From the NCBI RefSeq assembly GCF_018609725.1, contig NZ_JAHENT010000021.1:1-44031 (forward strand): DNA of 44,031 nucleotides. Direction: 5' to 3'. The translations under genes were made by a program, and so were the position numbers. This document shows, one piece after another, positions 1 to 7,344 of this stretch. The DNA is from Methanohalobium sp. (GTDB lineage: Archaea > Halobacteriota > Methanosarcinia > Methanosarcinales > Methanosarcinaceae). Positions within the stretch are counted from its first letter, which is position 1. Each line of letters begins with the position of its first letter. The notes below the pieces were generated by a model that had not been told where the DNA came from, did no database searches, and saw only the letters and a list, made by a program, of their open reading frames with translations.

Positions 1-108
1 AAGTTCAGCAGCATCGTTTGTACCTGCTTCGATGTCTTCCATTATCCTGTCTTTGGAATGGTATTCTGTGGTAGAATCTCCCATTCTTATTCTGTATCCT
101 TTTGCCAT
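1..108 (-). CDS. mtbB: Dimethylamine methyltransferase MtbB, N-terminal fragment (cut by window edge)
   Basis: The first 36 codons of a minus-strand gene run off the left edge. The start ATG is at 106-108, 22 bases after the mtbC stop, with a strong GGGGGAT ribosome site in the gap. The peptide begins MAKGYRIRMGDST, which resembles the N-terminus of Methanosarcina MtbB (MATEYALRMGDG). MtbB moves a methyl group from dimethylamine to the corrinoid protein MtbC, and family members carry one in-frame UAG for pyrrolysine; that codon would lie outside this window. The position directly after mtbC supports the call. Only 36 residues are visible, so the identification rests on a short match plus context. 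Confidence 0.8.
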   Translation of the reverse strand, partial: MAKGYRIRMGDSTTEYHSKDRIMEDIEAGTNDAAEL

Positions 109-130
109 TGTTTACAATCCCCCTGTCAAT

Positions 131-784
131 TTATTTGGATGCACCGAGTTTTTCTTTGGTCTTGTTTACTGCTATGCTTGCGTTTTCTGCATAGATGTCG
201 GCACCTATCTTGTCTGCCCATGCCTGGGTTGCTGGTGCTCCACCGACCATAACAACGATATCGTCTCTCATACCGGATTCTTTGAGAAGCTCGATAATGT
301 CCTTCTGTCCCTGAAGTGTTGTGGTCATGAGTGCAGAGATTCCGACTACATCGGCGTTGTATTCTTTTATCTTGTCGATGAAATCCTGTGCAGGTACATC
401 CCTTCCGATGTCATAGACTTCAAATCCGGATGCCTGCAGCATTGTGGACACGATGGATTTACCGATGTCGTGTACATCTCCTTCTACTGTACCATTGATA
501 ACTACACCAAGTGGTTTGCCTCTGGATTCCTGAGGCATGTCCTCTTCGAGTGTTTTGACGGCATCTGTCATGGCTTCGGCTGCCATCATTACGTGCGGTA
601 AGAACAGTTTACCTCTCTCAAACCGCATTCCGACTTCGTTCATGCCGGCTGCAAGGCCGTTTTCTATGATGTCTGAAGCCTCGAGGTCGTCTCTGGCTTT
701 GTTTACCGCTTCCAGTACGTTATCCTTCTTGCAGGATATTATAGCATCTGATATTTCTTTTAACAGTTCTTCTCTCTCTGCCAT
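131..784 (-). CDS. mtbC: Dimethylamine-type corrinoid protein MtbC
   Basis: A 217-aa methylamine corrinoid protein of normal family length. The N-terminal part (about residues 1-90) is the helical B12-binding cap. The C-terminal Rossmann-like domain holds the cobalamin-binding DxHxxG motif (GDVHDIGKSIV, about residues 102-112), whose histidine is the lower axial cobalt ligand. It accepts a methyl group from MtbB and passes it to the MtbA methylcobamide:CoM methyltransferase. The call MtbC rather than MttC/MtmC comes from mtbB lying immediately downstream. It is clearly paralogous to MttC at 2576-3229. The start has an AAGGAGA ribosome site, and a TATA-like box upstream suggests its own promoter besides read-through from mttB. 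Confidence 0.88.
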   Translation of the reverse strand: MAEREELLKEISDAIISCKKDNVLEAVNKARDDLEASDIIENGLAAGMNEVGMRFERGKLFLPHVMMAAEAMTDAVKTLEEDMPQESRGKPLGVVINGTVEGDVHDIGKSIVSTMLQASGFEVYDIGRDVPAQDFIDKIKEYNADVVGISALMTTTLQGQKDIIELLKESGMRDDIVVMVGGAPATQAWADKIGADIYAENASIAVNKTKEKLGASK

Positions 785-814
785 AAAAATCTCCTTTTTT
801 AAACTTTTTTGTAG

Positions 815-824
815 TATATATAAA
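815..824 (-). promoter_or_regulatory. TATA-like box upstream of mtbC
   Basis: On the minus strand this reads TTTATATATA, about 31-40 bases before the mtbC ATG. Archaeal transcription normally starts about 25 bases downstream of the box centre, here near 795, giving a very short leader around the AAGGAGA ribosome site. It would let mtbC-mtbB be expressed separately from mttBCP. This is inferred from sequence only. Confidence 0.5.
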
Positions 825-910
825 ATCGGGGTTAGTTAATAATAGGCATTGATTAAATCAACACCTTGTAAACATGAAATTATTTTTTTTATAAAAAGAT
901 ATGGGAAAGA

Positions 911-942
911 AGAGAATTTTGGTAATAATATCAAAATTCTCT
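911..942. terminator. Perfect 11-bp hairpin in the mtbC upstream gap
   Basis: Arms AGAGAATTTTG (911-921) and CAAAATTCTCT (932-942) are perfectly complementary around a 10-nt loop. The hairpin begins 16 bases after the stop of the 46-aa membrane gene on the minus strand, and a short T run follows about 14 bases later. It may end or stabilise the mttBCP transcript 3' end, or be a processing site. Its place between the transporter-side genes and the mtbC promoter fits a segment boundary. The rest of 785-957 holds only the mtbC promoter and ribosome site. Confidence 0.5.
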
Positions 943-957
943 ATACAGATTTTGATG

Positions 958-1098
958 TTAGAGGCGCTTCGCAAATACTCTTGCCTGCCAAAGTGCAATT
1001 GCAGCAAACAGTAAAATCACTAACATCCATGTATACTCTGGGAAGGGGAATACTCCATTTTCAAAGTTGCCTATTAATGTTTCCCATTGTGTTGCCAT
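958..1098 (-). CDS. Small single-span membrane protein, 46 aa, in the trimethylamine operon
   Basis: A short gene starting at an ATG (1096-1098) that directly abuts the TGA of the preceding 110-aa gene, with a GGAGAG ribosome site inside that gene's end, and stopping at TAA (958-960). The peptide has a polar N-terminus rich in aromatic residues (QWETLIGNFENGVFPFPEY), one hydrophobic segment at about residues 25-38 (MLVILLFAAIALW) and a basic tail (RVFAKRL), a typical in-to-out single-span layout. It is too short for default gene callers. By analogy with small accessory subunits of some sodium symporters (the MetS type beside MetP), it may accompany the MttP permease; that is inference. I do not recognise a named family. 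Confidence 0.7.
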   Translation of the reverse strand: MATQWETLIGNFENGVFPFPEYTWMLVILLFAAIALWQARVFAKRL

Positions 1099-1431
1099 TC
1101 AAATCTCTCCTGCTTCTCTTTTCTTTTTAAGTCCTATATCAGGTCCGAGACAGGCATCCTGTGCTCTTGCTTTTCCATAGTCTGTTATGACGTATTTGTG
1201 TAGCAATGCACCTTTTAACCAAACGCCTTCATCATCGACTTTTTGCTCTATATCCTGAAGGAAGCCGAAAGCTGCAAGTTCAATAAGGTCGAAGTTGAGA
1301 GTCTCCTTCATGAATTTGTTGTTTTCAGCTCCGTATTCTTTAGCGACCTGATTTACAAGATCATTATTCCAGTGTGGCTCTTCATCAGTACATAGTTCGA
1401 GGAGCCTGAATTTGAAAGGTCTTTTAGCCAT
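1099..1431 (-). CDS. Small winged-helix-like protein in the trimethylamine operon
   Basis: A 110-aa protein of unknown function that begins 13 bases after the mttP stop with a GAGGTG ribosome site. The residues suggest a winged-helix fold: three helical stretches (about 18-32, 37-50, 51-65), then a likely beta wing around residues 70-85 ending in YVITDYGKARAQDA, the Y-x-L/I-T-x-x-G pattern common at the end of MarR/PadR-like wings. This suggests a DNA-binding or protein-binding regulator of methylamine genes, but no family is recognised. The tight linkage between the permease and the 46-aa membrane gene makes a role in trimethylamine uptake or its control plausible. Confidence 0.7.
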   Translation of the reverse strand: MAKRPFKFRLLELCTDEEPHWNNDLVNQVAKEYGAENNKFMKETLNFDLIELAAFGFLQDIEQKVDDEGVWLKGALLHKYVITDYGKARAQDACLGPDIGLKKKREAGEI

Positions 1432-1444
1432 TTGTATCCACCTC

Positions 1445-2494
1445 TTAACCTCTTAATGTTTCTATTTCCAAAGACTCTTCTGTAAACATTATGAATGCAC
1501 CTGCAATACACAGGAGACCACCCACAAACACTGTCCATGCTGGTGTAGATCCAAGGAACAGGAACAGGAATATAATCGACATCAAACCGTACAAGTTTGC
1601 AACTCCCTGTCCACGTCCTACACCAATTAATGGGAAAGACTTGTACCATGAAACATAACAGAAACCGAATGTGATTCCCGCAAATACCATTACCAACAAC
1701 GGAATTGGCTGGAATACCTGTATTGCATACTCATACATTGGGAAACCTGCTATTGCAAGTGCCGGGATAATGATTATCCACCAGAGTAGAAGCTCGAATA
1801 CAAACCTTGCTGTAAGACCGGTATCAGATTCTGAAACTTCAAGTCCTACACCAGCAATTGCACCTTCAAGACCCCATCCAAGGGCTGCCATGGCACCTCC
1901 AAGATATCCAAGCCAAGCAACTCCTTCTGCACTCTGAATATCATTGATAAGACCACCACCAAAGATTGTGACACCACCGGCGATAATCACCAGAATACCC
2001 ACTGCTGCGCGTTTGGTGATTTTCTCACCATACCAGAGGTTAGCTGTGATGGAACCAACTCCTGGGTACAATAGACCGGCTACTGCTGCGAATGCTCCTC
2101 CAATAAATGCCATTGCCATAAATGAACCAAAGATTGCAATCGGACCTCCACAGACAGATCCTATAAGGAACCATTTGGAACAAGGTTTAAATTCTCTTAA
2201 AGTCCTACCAAGCTCTGGTAACCTGAGAAGTGTTCCGTTCCATACCATAAGGGCAATTATAACTGTTAAAGCGTTAAACGCTGTAACCAACGCTGCGACA
2301 ATAACTAAAGGACCATCACCAGATATCATACCTGATACTTCTTCCAGCATTCCGGTAAATGGCTCGATAGTCCAGACAACAGTTCCCGGGATATACCATA
2401 ATCCCCAGAGTACTGCACAGAAGAGGGCCCACATATACCCACTTCTAATTCTGTTTTCATGTTCCTTTATCCTCATTTGCTCTGTATCTACCAT
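1445..2494 (-). CDS. mttP: Trimethylamine permease MttP
   Basis: A 349-aa polytopic membrane protein with about ten hydrophobic spans, from ALFCAVLWGLWYIPGTVVW near the N-terminus to FVGGLLCIAGAFIMF near the C-terminus. Its place directly after mttBC matches the mttP gene of Methanosarcina trimethylamine clusters, taken to import trimethylamine. I chose the ATG at 2494 rather than an upstream one at 2527 because a GGAGGAG ribosome site sits 5 bases before it, and because the upstream 11 residues are not hydrophobic or conserved-looking. A hairpin lies between mttC and this gene. Substrate specificity is inferred from context. Confidence 0.85.
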   Translation of the reverse strand: MVDTEQMRIKEHENRIRSGYMWALFCAVLWGLWYIPGTVVWTIEPFTGMLEEVSGMISGDGPLVIVAALVTAFNALTVIIALMVWNGTLLRLPELGRTLREFKPCSKWFLIGSVCGGPIAIFGSFMAMAFIGGAFAAVAGLLYPGVGSITANLWYGEKITKRAAVGILVIIAGGVTIFGGGLINDIQSAEGVAWLGYLGGAMAALGWGLEGAIAGVGLEVSESDTGLTARFVFELLLWWIIIIPALAIAGFPMYEYAIQVFQPIPLLVMVFAGITFGFCYVSWYKSFPLIGVGRGQGVANLYGLMSIIFLFLFLGSTPAWTVFVGGLLCIAGAFIMFTEESLEIETLRG

Positions 2495-2540
2495 ATTACT
2501 CCTCCATGATATTCCATGTAATAACAAACATAATTAAAAT

Positions 2541-2563
2541 CAGGTGTGCAAATCGCACACCTG
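2541..2563. promoter_or_regulatory. Hairpin between mttC and mttP
   Basis: Arms CAGGTGTGC (2541-2549) and GCACACCTG (2555-2563) pair perfectly over 9 bp around a 5-nt loop. On the minus strand it starts 12 bases after the mttC stop and ends 46 bases before the mttP start. It is GC-rich in an AT-rich gap and is not followed by a clear T run. A mRNA-stabilising or attenuating hairpin would help keep the abundant soluble MttB/MttC above the permease. Confidence 0.6.
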
Positions 2564-2575
2564 TAAATCATTTAT

Positions 2576-3229
2576 TTATTTCACCGCTTCTTTTGCTTTC
2601 TTTACAGCATCTGCTGCATTTTCAGCATAGATGTCTGCACCAATTTCATCAGCCCATTTCTGACTGACTGGTGCACCACCAATCATGGTTTTCACATTAT
2701 CGCGGATGCCTGCTTCCTTGAGCTGTTCTTCAAGGGTGAGCTGTTCGGTCATTGTTGGTGTCATCAGTGCTGATGATGCAACAATGTCAGCATCTACTTC
2801 TTTTGCTTTGTTTACATAGGTTTCAATTGCAACATCTCTTCCGAGATCATATAATTCGAAACCTGCAATTTTGAGCATTGTTGCTACAATATCTTTACCT
2901 ATAGTGTGGATGTCACCTGCAATTGTTCCGATGACAACTCCACCATGTTTCTCTTCAGCACCGCCTCTCTGTTCTTCAAGAACAGGTGTTATAATATCAA
3001 CTGCTGCAGACATTGCTTCAGAAGCTGCAATTACATGTGGAAGGAACAATGATCCTTCTTCGAATTGGTCTCCTACTTCAGTCATTGCAGCAGTAAAACC
3101 ATCTTCGATGAGTTTTACAAGGTCTACATTGGAATCTACTCCTTCCTGTGCTACTTCTCTGGCAGCATCCTCGTCAAACTCTTTGATGGCATTCTTTGCT
3201 TTTGGTATTAATTCCTCTAAACTCGCCAT
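2576..3229 (-). CDS. mttC: Trimethylamine corrinoid protein MttC
   Basis: A 217-aa corrinoid protein, the methyl acceptor for MttB, that hands the methyl group to a methylcobamide:CoM methyltransferase. The helical cap covers about residues 1-90. The cobalamin-binding motif is GDIHTIGKDIV at about residues 105-115, with the axial histidine. The conserved (S/G)ALM and GGAP stretches of the B12 domain are at about 154 and 185. The gene follows mttB after a 30-base gap with an AAGGAGAG ribosome site, the usual mttB-mttC order. It is a paralogue of the mtbC product at 131-784, with the same length and layout but a diverged surface. Confidence 0.92.
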   Translation of the reverse strand: MASLEELIPKAKNAIKEFDEDAAREVAQEGVDSNVDLVKLIEDGFTAAMTEVGDQFEEGSLFLPHVIAASEAMSAAVDIITPVLEEQRGGAEEKHGGVVIGTIAGDIHTIGKDIVATMLKIAGFELYDLGRDVAIETYVNKAKEVDADIVASSALMTPTMTEQLTLEEQLKEAGIRDNVKTMIGGAPVSQKWADEIGADIYAENAADAVKKAKEAVK

Positions 3230-3259
3230 AAATTCACTCTCCTTTTTTATAAATTATAA

Positions 3260-4747
3260 TTACTGACCCATTACTTCTTTGTCAGCTCTGTCCATGACAG
3301 CTTTCATATCCTTCTGGATATCGGAATCGATTGGCTCTACTTCATAGTTCTTCAGGATATCTTCGACTTTTTCATGTGCAACATCGATGATGTCCTTGGA
3401 ACCATCTTTCTCCCAGTCACCAAACATTCTTCTGTCAACAAACATTGGGTCGGATGGCAGCTCGATCTTCTGTCTGGTATCTTTCAATGCGAGGAAGTTG
3501 TTACCGATTCCAACTTTACGGATATTGTCGATATTCATTGTCTCATCGGTGACTTCGATACCTTCCATTGCCTTCTTGGTCATTGATATCATGTCGTTAT
3601 CGAATAACAACTGTTCAAGTGAGAAGGTCATACCAAGTTCAAGCATACCTGAGCCATACAGGGTGTTTGCACCTGAGAGTGCTGGGAGAAGTGTTGTCAT
3701 TGTCTTCTCGTGACCTGCCTGGCCATCAGGTACCTTGGAGTCTGCCTATGAGCCTGCTACATAGGATGGGAGACCATAGTAATGACCGAGTTTTCCTACA
3801 GCTCCACTAATAAGTCCGAGTTCTGGTGAACCGACAGGTGCTGTTCCTCTCTTCAGGTCAAAGGTTGTGGTAGAACTACCGTACCATACTCTGGCTCCTG
3901 GCTGGGTGATCTGGGCAAGTACAATTCCTGAAAGTACCTCAGCATTGTGGGTCACAAGGGTTCCAGCAAGGTCAACTGGTGAAGAACCGCCAGCCATTGC
4001 CATACTGAGCACGTTGAGTGGTATTCCGTAGCGTGCTCCTTTCATGATGACCTGACATGCGTTGTCACCAAGCTCTAATGGACTGGTTGGACACAGAAGT
4101 GCAGAGAATAGTGGTTTGTTGCGTGCTTCTTCTTCATCTCCACCGTAGAACGCTTTGCAGATGTCGAAGTAGTATTCCATTGAATCTCCGACTGGGTCAA
4201 TGTGCTGGAAGTGCTTTGCTGTGTTTACAAGTGGTGTGTAGGTCTCATGAACATCCTGTGCTCCTTTTATTGCCCAGTCCCTTGCGGATACTGGCAGTGA
4301 GAAGTAGTCGATGTTTTCTGCCCAGTCACATACCTTTGCACAGTCTGCAATATCCTGTTCCACTGAATCTTCGGTTTTGAATTTACCGTGTCCTTCATAA
4401 CGGCACATTTTGATACCGGTACCAAAGCAGGTCCAGTGTACCTGTCCTTTATGGGACTGTTTGAATGTGTTTTCTTTGGTTCTACCGTAGAGATTGAAGC
4501 TTGATGGTGCGAGCTGTAGTGCTCTGTTTACCAGATATTCTGGTATTTTTACAACATGTGTGTTCTCGTCTACATCACAGCCATTCTCTTTGAATAACTG
4601 TCTTGCTTCAGGATCTTCTACTCGAATTCCTGGATCCTGGAACAGTTCCATGGTTGCACGGTGGATTTCACCGAGCTCTCCTTCACTGAAAAGTTCCAGA
4701 TTTACTCCGTTTAATTTATCCTGTCCTGGATAGAAGTGTTTTCCCAT
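3260..4747 (-). CDS. mttB: Trimethylamine methyltransferase MttB, with in-frame UAG (pyrrolysine)
   Basis: A 495-codon gene formed by two open segments joined in frame across a TAG at 3746-3748. The TAG is codon 334, the same position as pyrrolysine 334 in Methanosarcina MttB, and the total length matches the family. Translation resumes in frame ([15 protein letters not shown]) straight into the conserved second half. MttB transfers a methyl group from trimethylamine to MttC; the pyrrolysine sits in the TIM-barrel active site. The start ATG has a GGAGTG ribosome site. A weak ACCTG/CAGGT inverted repeat (3713-3717, 3727-3731) follows the amber codon by about 14 bases. Treating the two halves as separate genes would be an error. 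No pyl genes are in the window. Confidence 0.96.
3746..3748 (-). other. In-frame UAG read as pyrrolysine in mttB
   Basis: This is the only TAG lying inside a recognised reading frame in the window. The sequence before (GLPSYVAGS) and after (ADSKVPDGQ) is continuous with MttB proteins, so the codon is translated, not a stop or a mutation. Pyrrolysine insertion needs PylT and PylS encoded elsewhere. Confidence 0.95.
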
Positions 4748-4902
4748 TGTATCACTCCTTTATTTTTTGTTGTAGATAGTAGACCTTGGCCTACTTTATA
4801 GTGGAATGAAGCCGTGATAGAGCCTATTCCACTTGCAGAGGTTGTACCGACATGGGGTGCACTGGCACTATAAAAACTCCTCAAATAAATATTGACTAAT
4901 TT

Positions 4903-4948
4903 GTTTACACCCTTTTGTTCAAAAATGTACATATTAACAGGTGTAAAC
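4903..4948. repeat. Spaced 9-bp inverted repeat upstream of mttB
   Basis: GTTTACACC (4903-4911) and GGTGTAAAC (4940-4948) are perfect inverted copies separated by 28 bases. They lie about 155-200 bases before the mttB ATG. They could be paired operator half-sites on the DNA or a long-loop stem in the leader RNA; the sequence does not decide between these. Confidence 0.5.
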
Positions 4949-5246
4949 CATTTATCCATGCCAGATACCCCCAATTGACTGGATAACTGTTTACGGAAAC
5001 TACGGCTGCAATGATTTTGCAGTTCTGGGAGTATTATATTTTTCGTCGTATTTTTACTATATGACACTAATTTATTAATAATACCTCTTAATCCGGTCCC
5101 TATCTAGGAGGGGGATAGTTTGGTTTTATTCCATACAGTTTCGCTCACTCCCATATTGCAAGGTTTTGCAGCAACCGAATATTCCTCAGATAACTTATTG
5201 TAGCCCGTATGTACAACCTCCGTAATTTTCAACAGTCCTTGGTGAA

Positions 5247-5277
5247 TTATAAATACATTGTATTTTGCTTCACCTCC
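5247..5277 (-). promoter_or_regulatory. Perfect Shine-Dalgarno with three-codon upstream reading frame in the mttB leader
   Basis: On the minus strand AGGAGGTGA, a near-complete match to the 16S 3' end, is followed 10 bases later by ATG TAT TTA TAA, a frame of only three codons (ATG at 5258-5256). A GTG inside the site would give an eight-residue frame ending at the same stop. No longer gene follows. It could be a standby ribosome site or a leader peptide affecting mttB expression. This is an inference from sequence alone. Confidence 0.35.
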
Positions 5278-5365
5278 TGTTAATTACGTAAGATGGGTTT
5301 TTATTACAAAAATATAAATTTATCGGATTTATTTCAGGATGAATAATTAACATTTATACAATTGC

Positions 5366-5402
5366 TTGCTATAAAATAGGTTTTAACCTGCTAATATAGC
5401 AA
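5366..5402. promoter_or_regulatory. Nested palindrome between ramA and mttB
   Basis: Outer arms TTGCTAT (5366-5372) and ATAGCAA (5396-5402) enclose inner arms AGGTT (5378-5382) and AACCT (5385-5389). Both pairs are perfect. It lies about 140-175 bases after the ramA stop and upstream of the likely mttB promoter, without a T run on either side. This makes an operator at least as likely as a terminator. Confidence 0.5.
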
Positions 5403-5540
5403 ATAAGTGTCGACATTCAAAAACAAACCAATATATTTAAATATCAGATTTTAAAATGGATTGTTTTAATAAACATGTATAAATAAAAATATTAGATAAA
5501 TTTATATACTAGTTCTATACCCAAATTTTTTAAAATAATA

Positions 5541-7166
5541 TCACTGTTTTTTAATCTCTACATCTTCATATTTAATTGCATTCACTGGACAAATACCTAC
5601 ACAACGTCTGCAACTTGTACCGAGACACCTTTGAGCATTATAATTTGCTATCAAGCCTTCATCTGTATCAAGAATAGTTATCGCATCTTCAGGACATTCC
5701 TCTTCACATTTATGGCAAAATATACATCCATCAGTGATTTCTTCCAGTGTTATTCCTACATTACCAATTGCTTCTAATCCTTCTTCACCCACATTTGCAA
5801 TATCTTTTTCTGCCCTTTTTTCTATAACAGGGTTCTTGACCATTTCAGGTAATTTGGGCAGATTATAAAAACCTAGCATTTCATTATAGGTTTCTATAGG
5901 CATTCCCTGTGTCCAGTACGACAATTCAAATATATAGAAATTTTTGAATGTTTCACTGGTTGCCATCATCATATGGTCAGCTGTTATTGTATGTGCAAAT
6001 TCTGTAATTTCATCGAGTTTGTTATCATCAAAAACAAGGTCTCTTGCAAGTGATATAGATGTATTACCAAATTGAACAATTCTTTTTCCAAAGTTGGGAC
6101 AGGTACCCAATCTTCTTGCTTTTTCAGAATCAACGTAAGTACCTGAAGCCCCTGACATGTAGATATTTTCTAAATCTTCATATTTTAGACCTGATTCAAC
6201 AATCAAAGTAAGATGTGCAGCCCTTATAGCACCTATAGCTTTCCCTGCCTCTTCTATATCATTATTGTTCAATACAAGGTCATCACCAAGTATAATTTTA
6301 CCATTAGGTAATTGTGGAAGTTTTTCAATTAAACCAGTATCAAGGGCTACTGAAAGTACTGATATCATTCCAGTTCCAGTTATTCCTATGGTTTTAACGC
6401 CTGACTCTTCAACTACTTTACCTGTAACAGGTTCTATAAGGTCACCTTTCTTTTCGGACATATTGTCATCAAGAACAGTGAGTCTCCAGTATTCACCTTC
6501 AGGGTTTACGTCCGTTATCGCCCCTGGGCTTGCAAGCATACCGCAACCAATTCCCTGACCCTCTATAGCAGGACCTGCTGCAGCGCTTCCAGTAACAATT
6601 TTATCGCCTACCTTAAGTGCCATCTCCGCATTTGTACCATAATCGGTTACAAGAGAAGGTTCAGTTTGACTCAAAAACTCGGTTTTAAGCATCATTGCAA
6701 GTGCATCAGCTCCTATTTCATGTTTAATCGCTGGAGGAACAATAACATTGCAATTTGGCATATCCAGAATATCTCCAAAAATATAATTAGCAGAGACAAC
6801 TCTTGAATCTCTTTTTACATGCTCTACCCCCAACCTTGCCTGTTTATTTCTTCCCGCATAGGCAAGGTCACGGATTTCTATATTCTGGAAAAGAGATAAT
6901 TGTATAGGGTTACCACATATAGCTATTTTTTTGACTTCTGAAAGATTAACATTAAAAGCACTGATGATTCTTTTTACTGCATTAAGAATTATGCCATTTG
7001 CTATATCTTCACCAAGTTCAATAGCAAAATCAAGGTGGTCTATGACATTGCCACCAGGCAACGGATGGCCCATTGTAATTACTGTTTTTATTGTTTCTTC
7101 CCTATCAAGGTCTATGAGCTGTGCCCTATAACCGCTCGTCCCAAGGTCCAATGCGATTCCATACAT
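5541..7166 (-). CDS. ramA: Methylamine corrinoid activation protein RamA
   Basis: A 541-aa iron-sulfur protein of the RamA family, which uses ATP to reduce inactive Co(II) corrinoid of MtmC, MtbC and MttC to active Co(I). The N-terminus has an ASKHA-type start (YGIALDLGTSGYRAQLIDL), the middle is the RACo-like domain with the GTNAEMAL and GSAAAGPAIEGQG stretches, and the C-terminus carries two four-cysteine motifs, CIFCHKCEEECP and CLGTSCRRCVGICP, for two [4Fe-4S] clusters. I chose the ATG at 7166 over one six codons upstream because GGAGAT lies 7 bases before it. It is upstream of, and on the same strand as, the mtt/mtb genes it serves. Confidence 0.95.
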   Translation of the reverse strand: MYGIALDLGTSGYRAQLIDLDREETIKTVITMGHPLPGGNVIDHLDFAIELGEDIANGIILNAVKRIISAFNVNLSEVKKIAICGNPIQLSLFQNIEIRDLAYAGRNKQARLGVEHVKRDSRVVSANYIFGDILDMPNCNVIVPPAIKHEIGADALAMMLKTEFLSQTEPSLVTDYGTNAEMALKVGDKIVTGSAAAGPAIEGQGIGCGMLASPGAITDVNPEGEYWRLTVLDDNMSEKKGDLIEPVTGKVVEESGVKTIGITGTGMISVLSVALDTGLIEKLPQLPNGKIILGDDLVLNNNDIEEAGKAIGAIRAAHLTLIVESGLKYEDLENIYMSGASGTYVDSEKARRLGTCPNFGKRIVQFGNTSISLARDLVFDDNKLDEITEFAHTITADHMMMATSETFKNFYIFELSYWTQGMPIETYNEMLGFYNLPKLPEMVKNPVIEKRAEKDIANVGEEGLEAIGNVGITLEEITDGCIFCHKCEEECPEDAITILDTDEGLIANYNAQRCLGTSCRRCVGICPVNAIKYEDVEIKKQ

Positions 7167-7260
7167 ATTTATATCTCCAATCATGGTACAATGCTAAATT
7201 ATTTGAATTACATTTAATACACGTTTCGTTTATTATTTGCCTTTAATAAAAACCTCAAAG

Positions 7261-7302
7261 AATATATAAATAAATTGTGTATGGTTTTTTACCTACCATA
7301 CA
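7261..7302 (-). promoter_or_regulatory. ramA promoter with adjacent 8-bp inverted repeat
   Basis: A TATA-like run (TTTATTTATATATT on the minus strand, 7261-7274) sits about 95-110 bases before the ramA start. Just upstream of it, TGTATGGT (7278-7285) and ACCATACA (7295-7302) form a perfect inverted repeat with a 9-base spacer. Placement at the BRE/upstream edge suits a regulator site. It could instead be the terminator hairpin of the 191-aa gene, although no T run follows. Confidence 0.45.
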
Positions 7303-7344
7303 AAACCAATCCACGGGGTTTATTAATAACAATTAAAAGAGGCT

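Larger units (their letters stand above)
4748..5540 (-). promoter_or_regulatory. Long intergenic/leader region between ramA and mttB
   Basis: About 790 bases with no convincing long gene. On the minus strand it must hold the end of ramA and the promoter and leader of mttB. The part at about 5085-5245 is less AT-rich than its flanks, as a structured RNA leader would be. TATA-like stretches occur at about 5308-5320 (AAATTTATATTT on the minus strand) and 5033-5042. Nested palindromes, an inverted repeat and a perfect Shine-Dalgarno with a tiny reading frame are listed separately. The segment 4801-4836 also has AGTGGAAT/ATTCCACT arms that could form a hairpin just before the mttB ribosome site. 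An open frame at 4711-5067 overlaps mttB and looks spurious. Confidence 0.6.

Noticed and set aside
32-601. Long plus-strand frame of 189 codons opposite mtbC
   Set aside because: It is the antisense shadow of mtbC: cysteine-rich low-quality peptide, no ribosome site, while the minus strand encodes a textbook corrinoid protein.
911-942. Strong intrinsic terminator after the 46-aa gene
   Set aside because: The stem is perfect but no uninterrupted T run follows directly, so I kept it only as a candidate terminator or processing hairpin with modest confidence.
1944-2537. 197-codon plus-strand frame opposite mttP
   Set aside because: A proline and isoleucine-rich shadow of the hydrophobic mttP sequence; mttP has family features and a strong ribosome site.
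3260-3700. A separate 146-aa gene downstream of a truncated mttB
   Set aside because: The upstream frame continues across TAG into this segment without a gap and the total length equals MttB, so it is one gene with pyrrolysine.
4711-5067. A 118-codon minus-strand frame overlapping the mttB start
   Set aside because: It runs through the mttB ribosome site and leader, has no ribosome site, and its peptide shows no domain or codon pattern like the neighbours; the leader interpretation explains the region better.
4748-5540. Cobalamin riboswitch in the mttB leader
   Set aside because: I looked for a B12-box-like motif and its paired elements on the minus strand and found only partial resemblance near 4855-4870; not enough to call.
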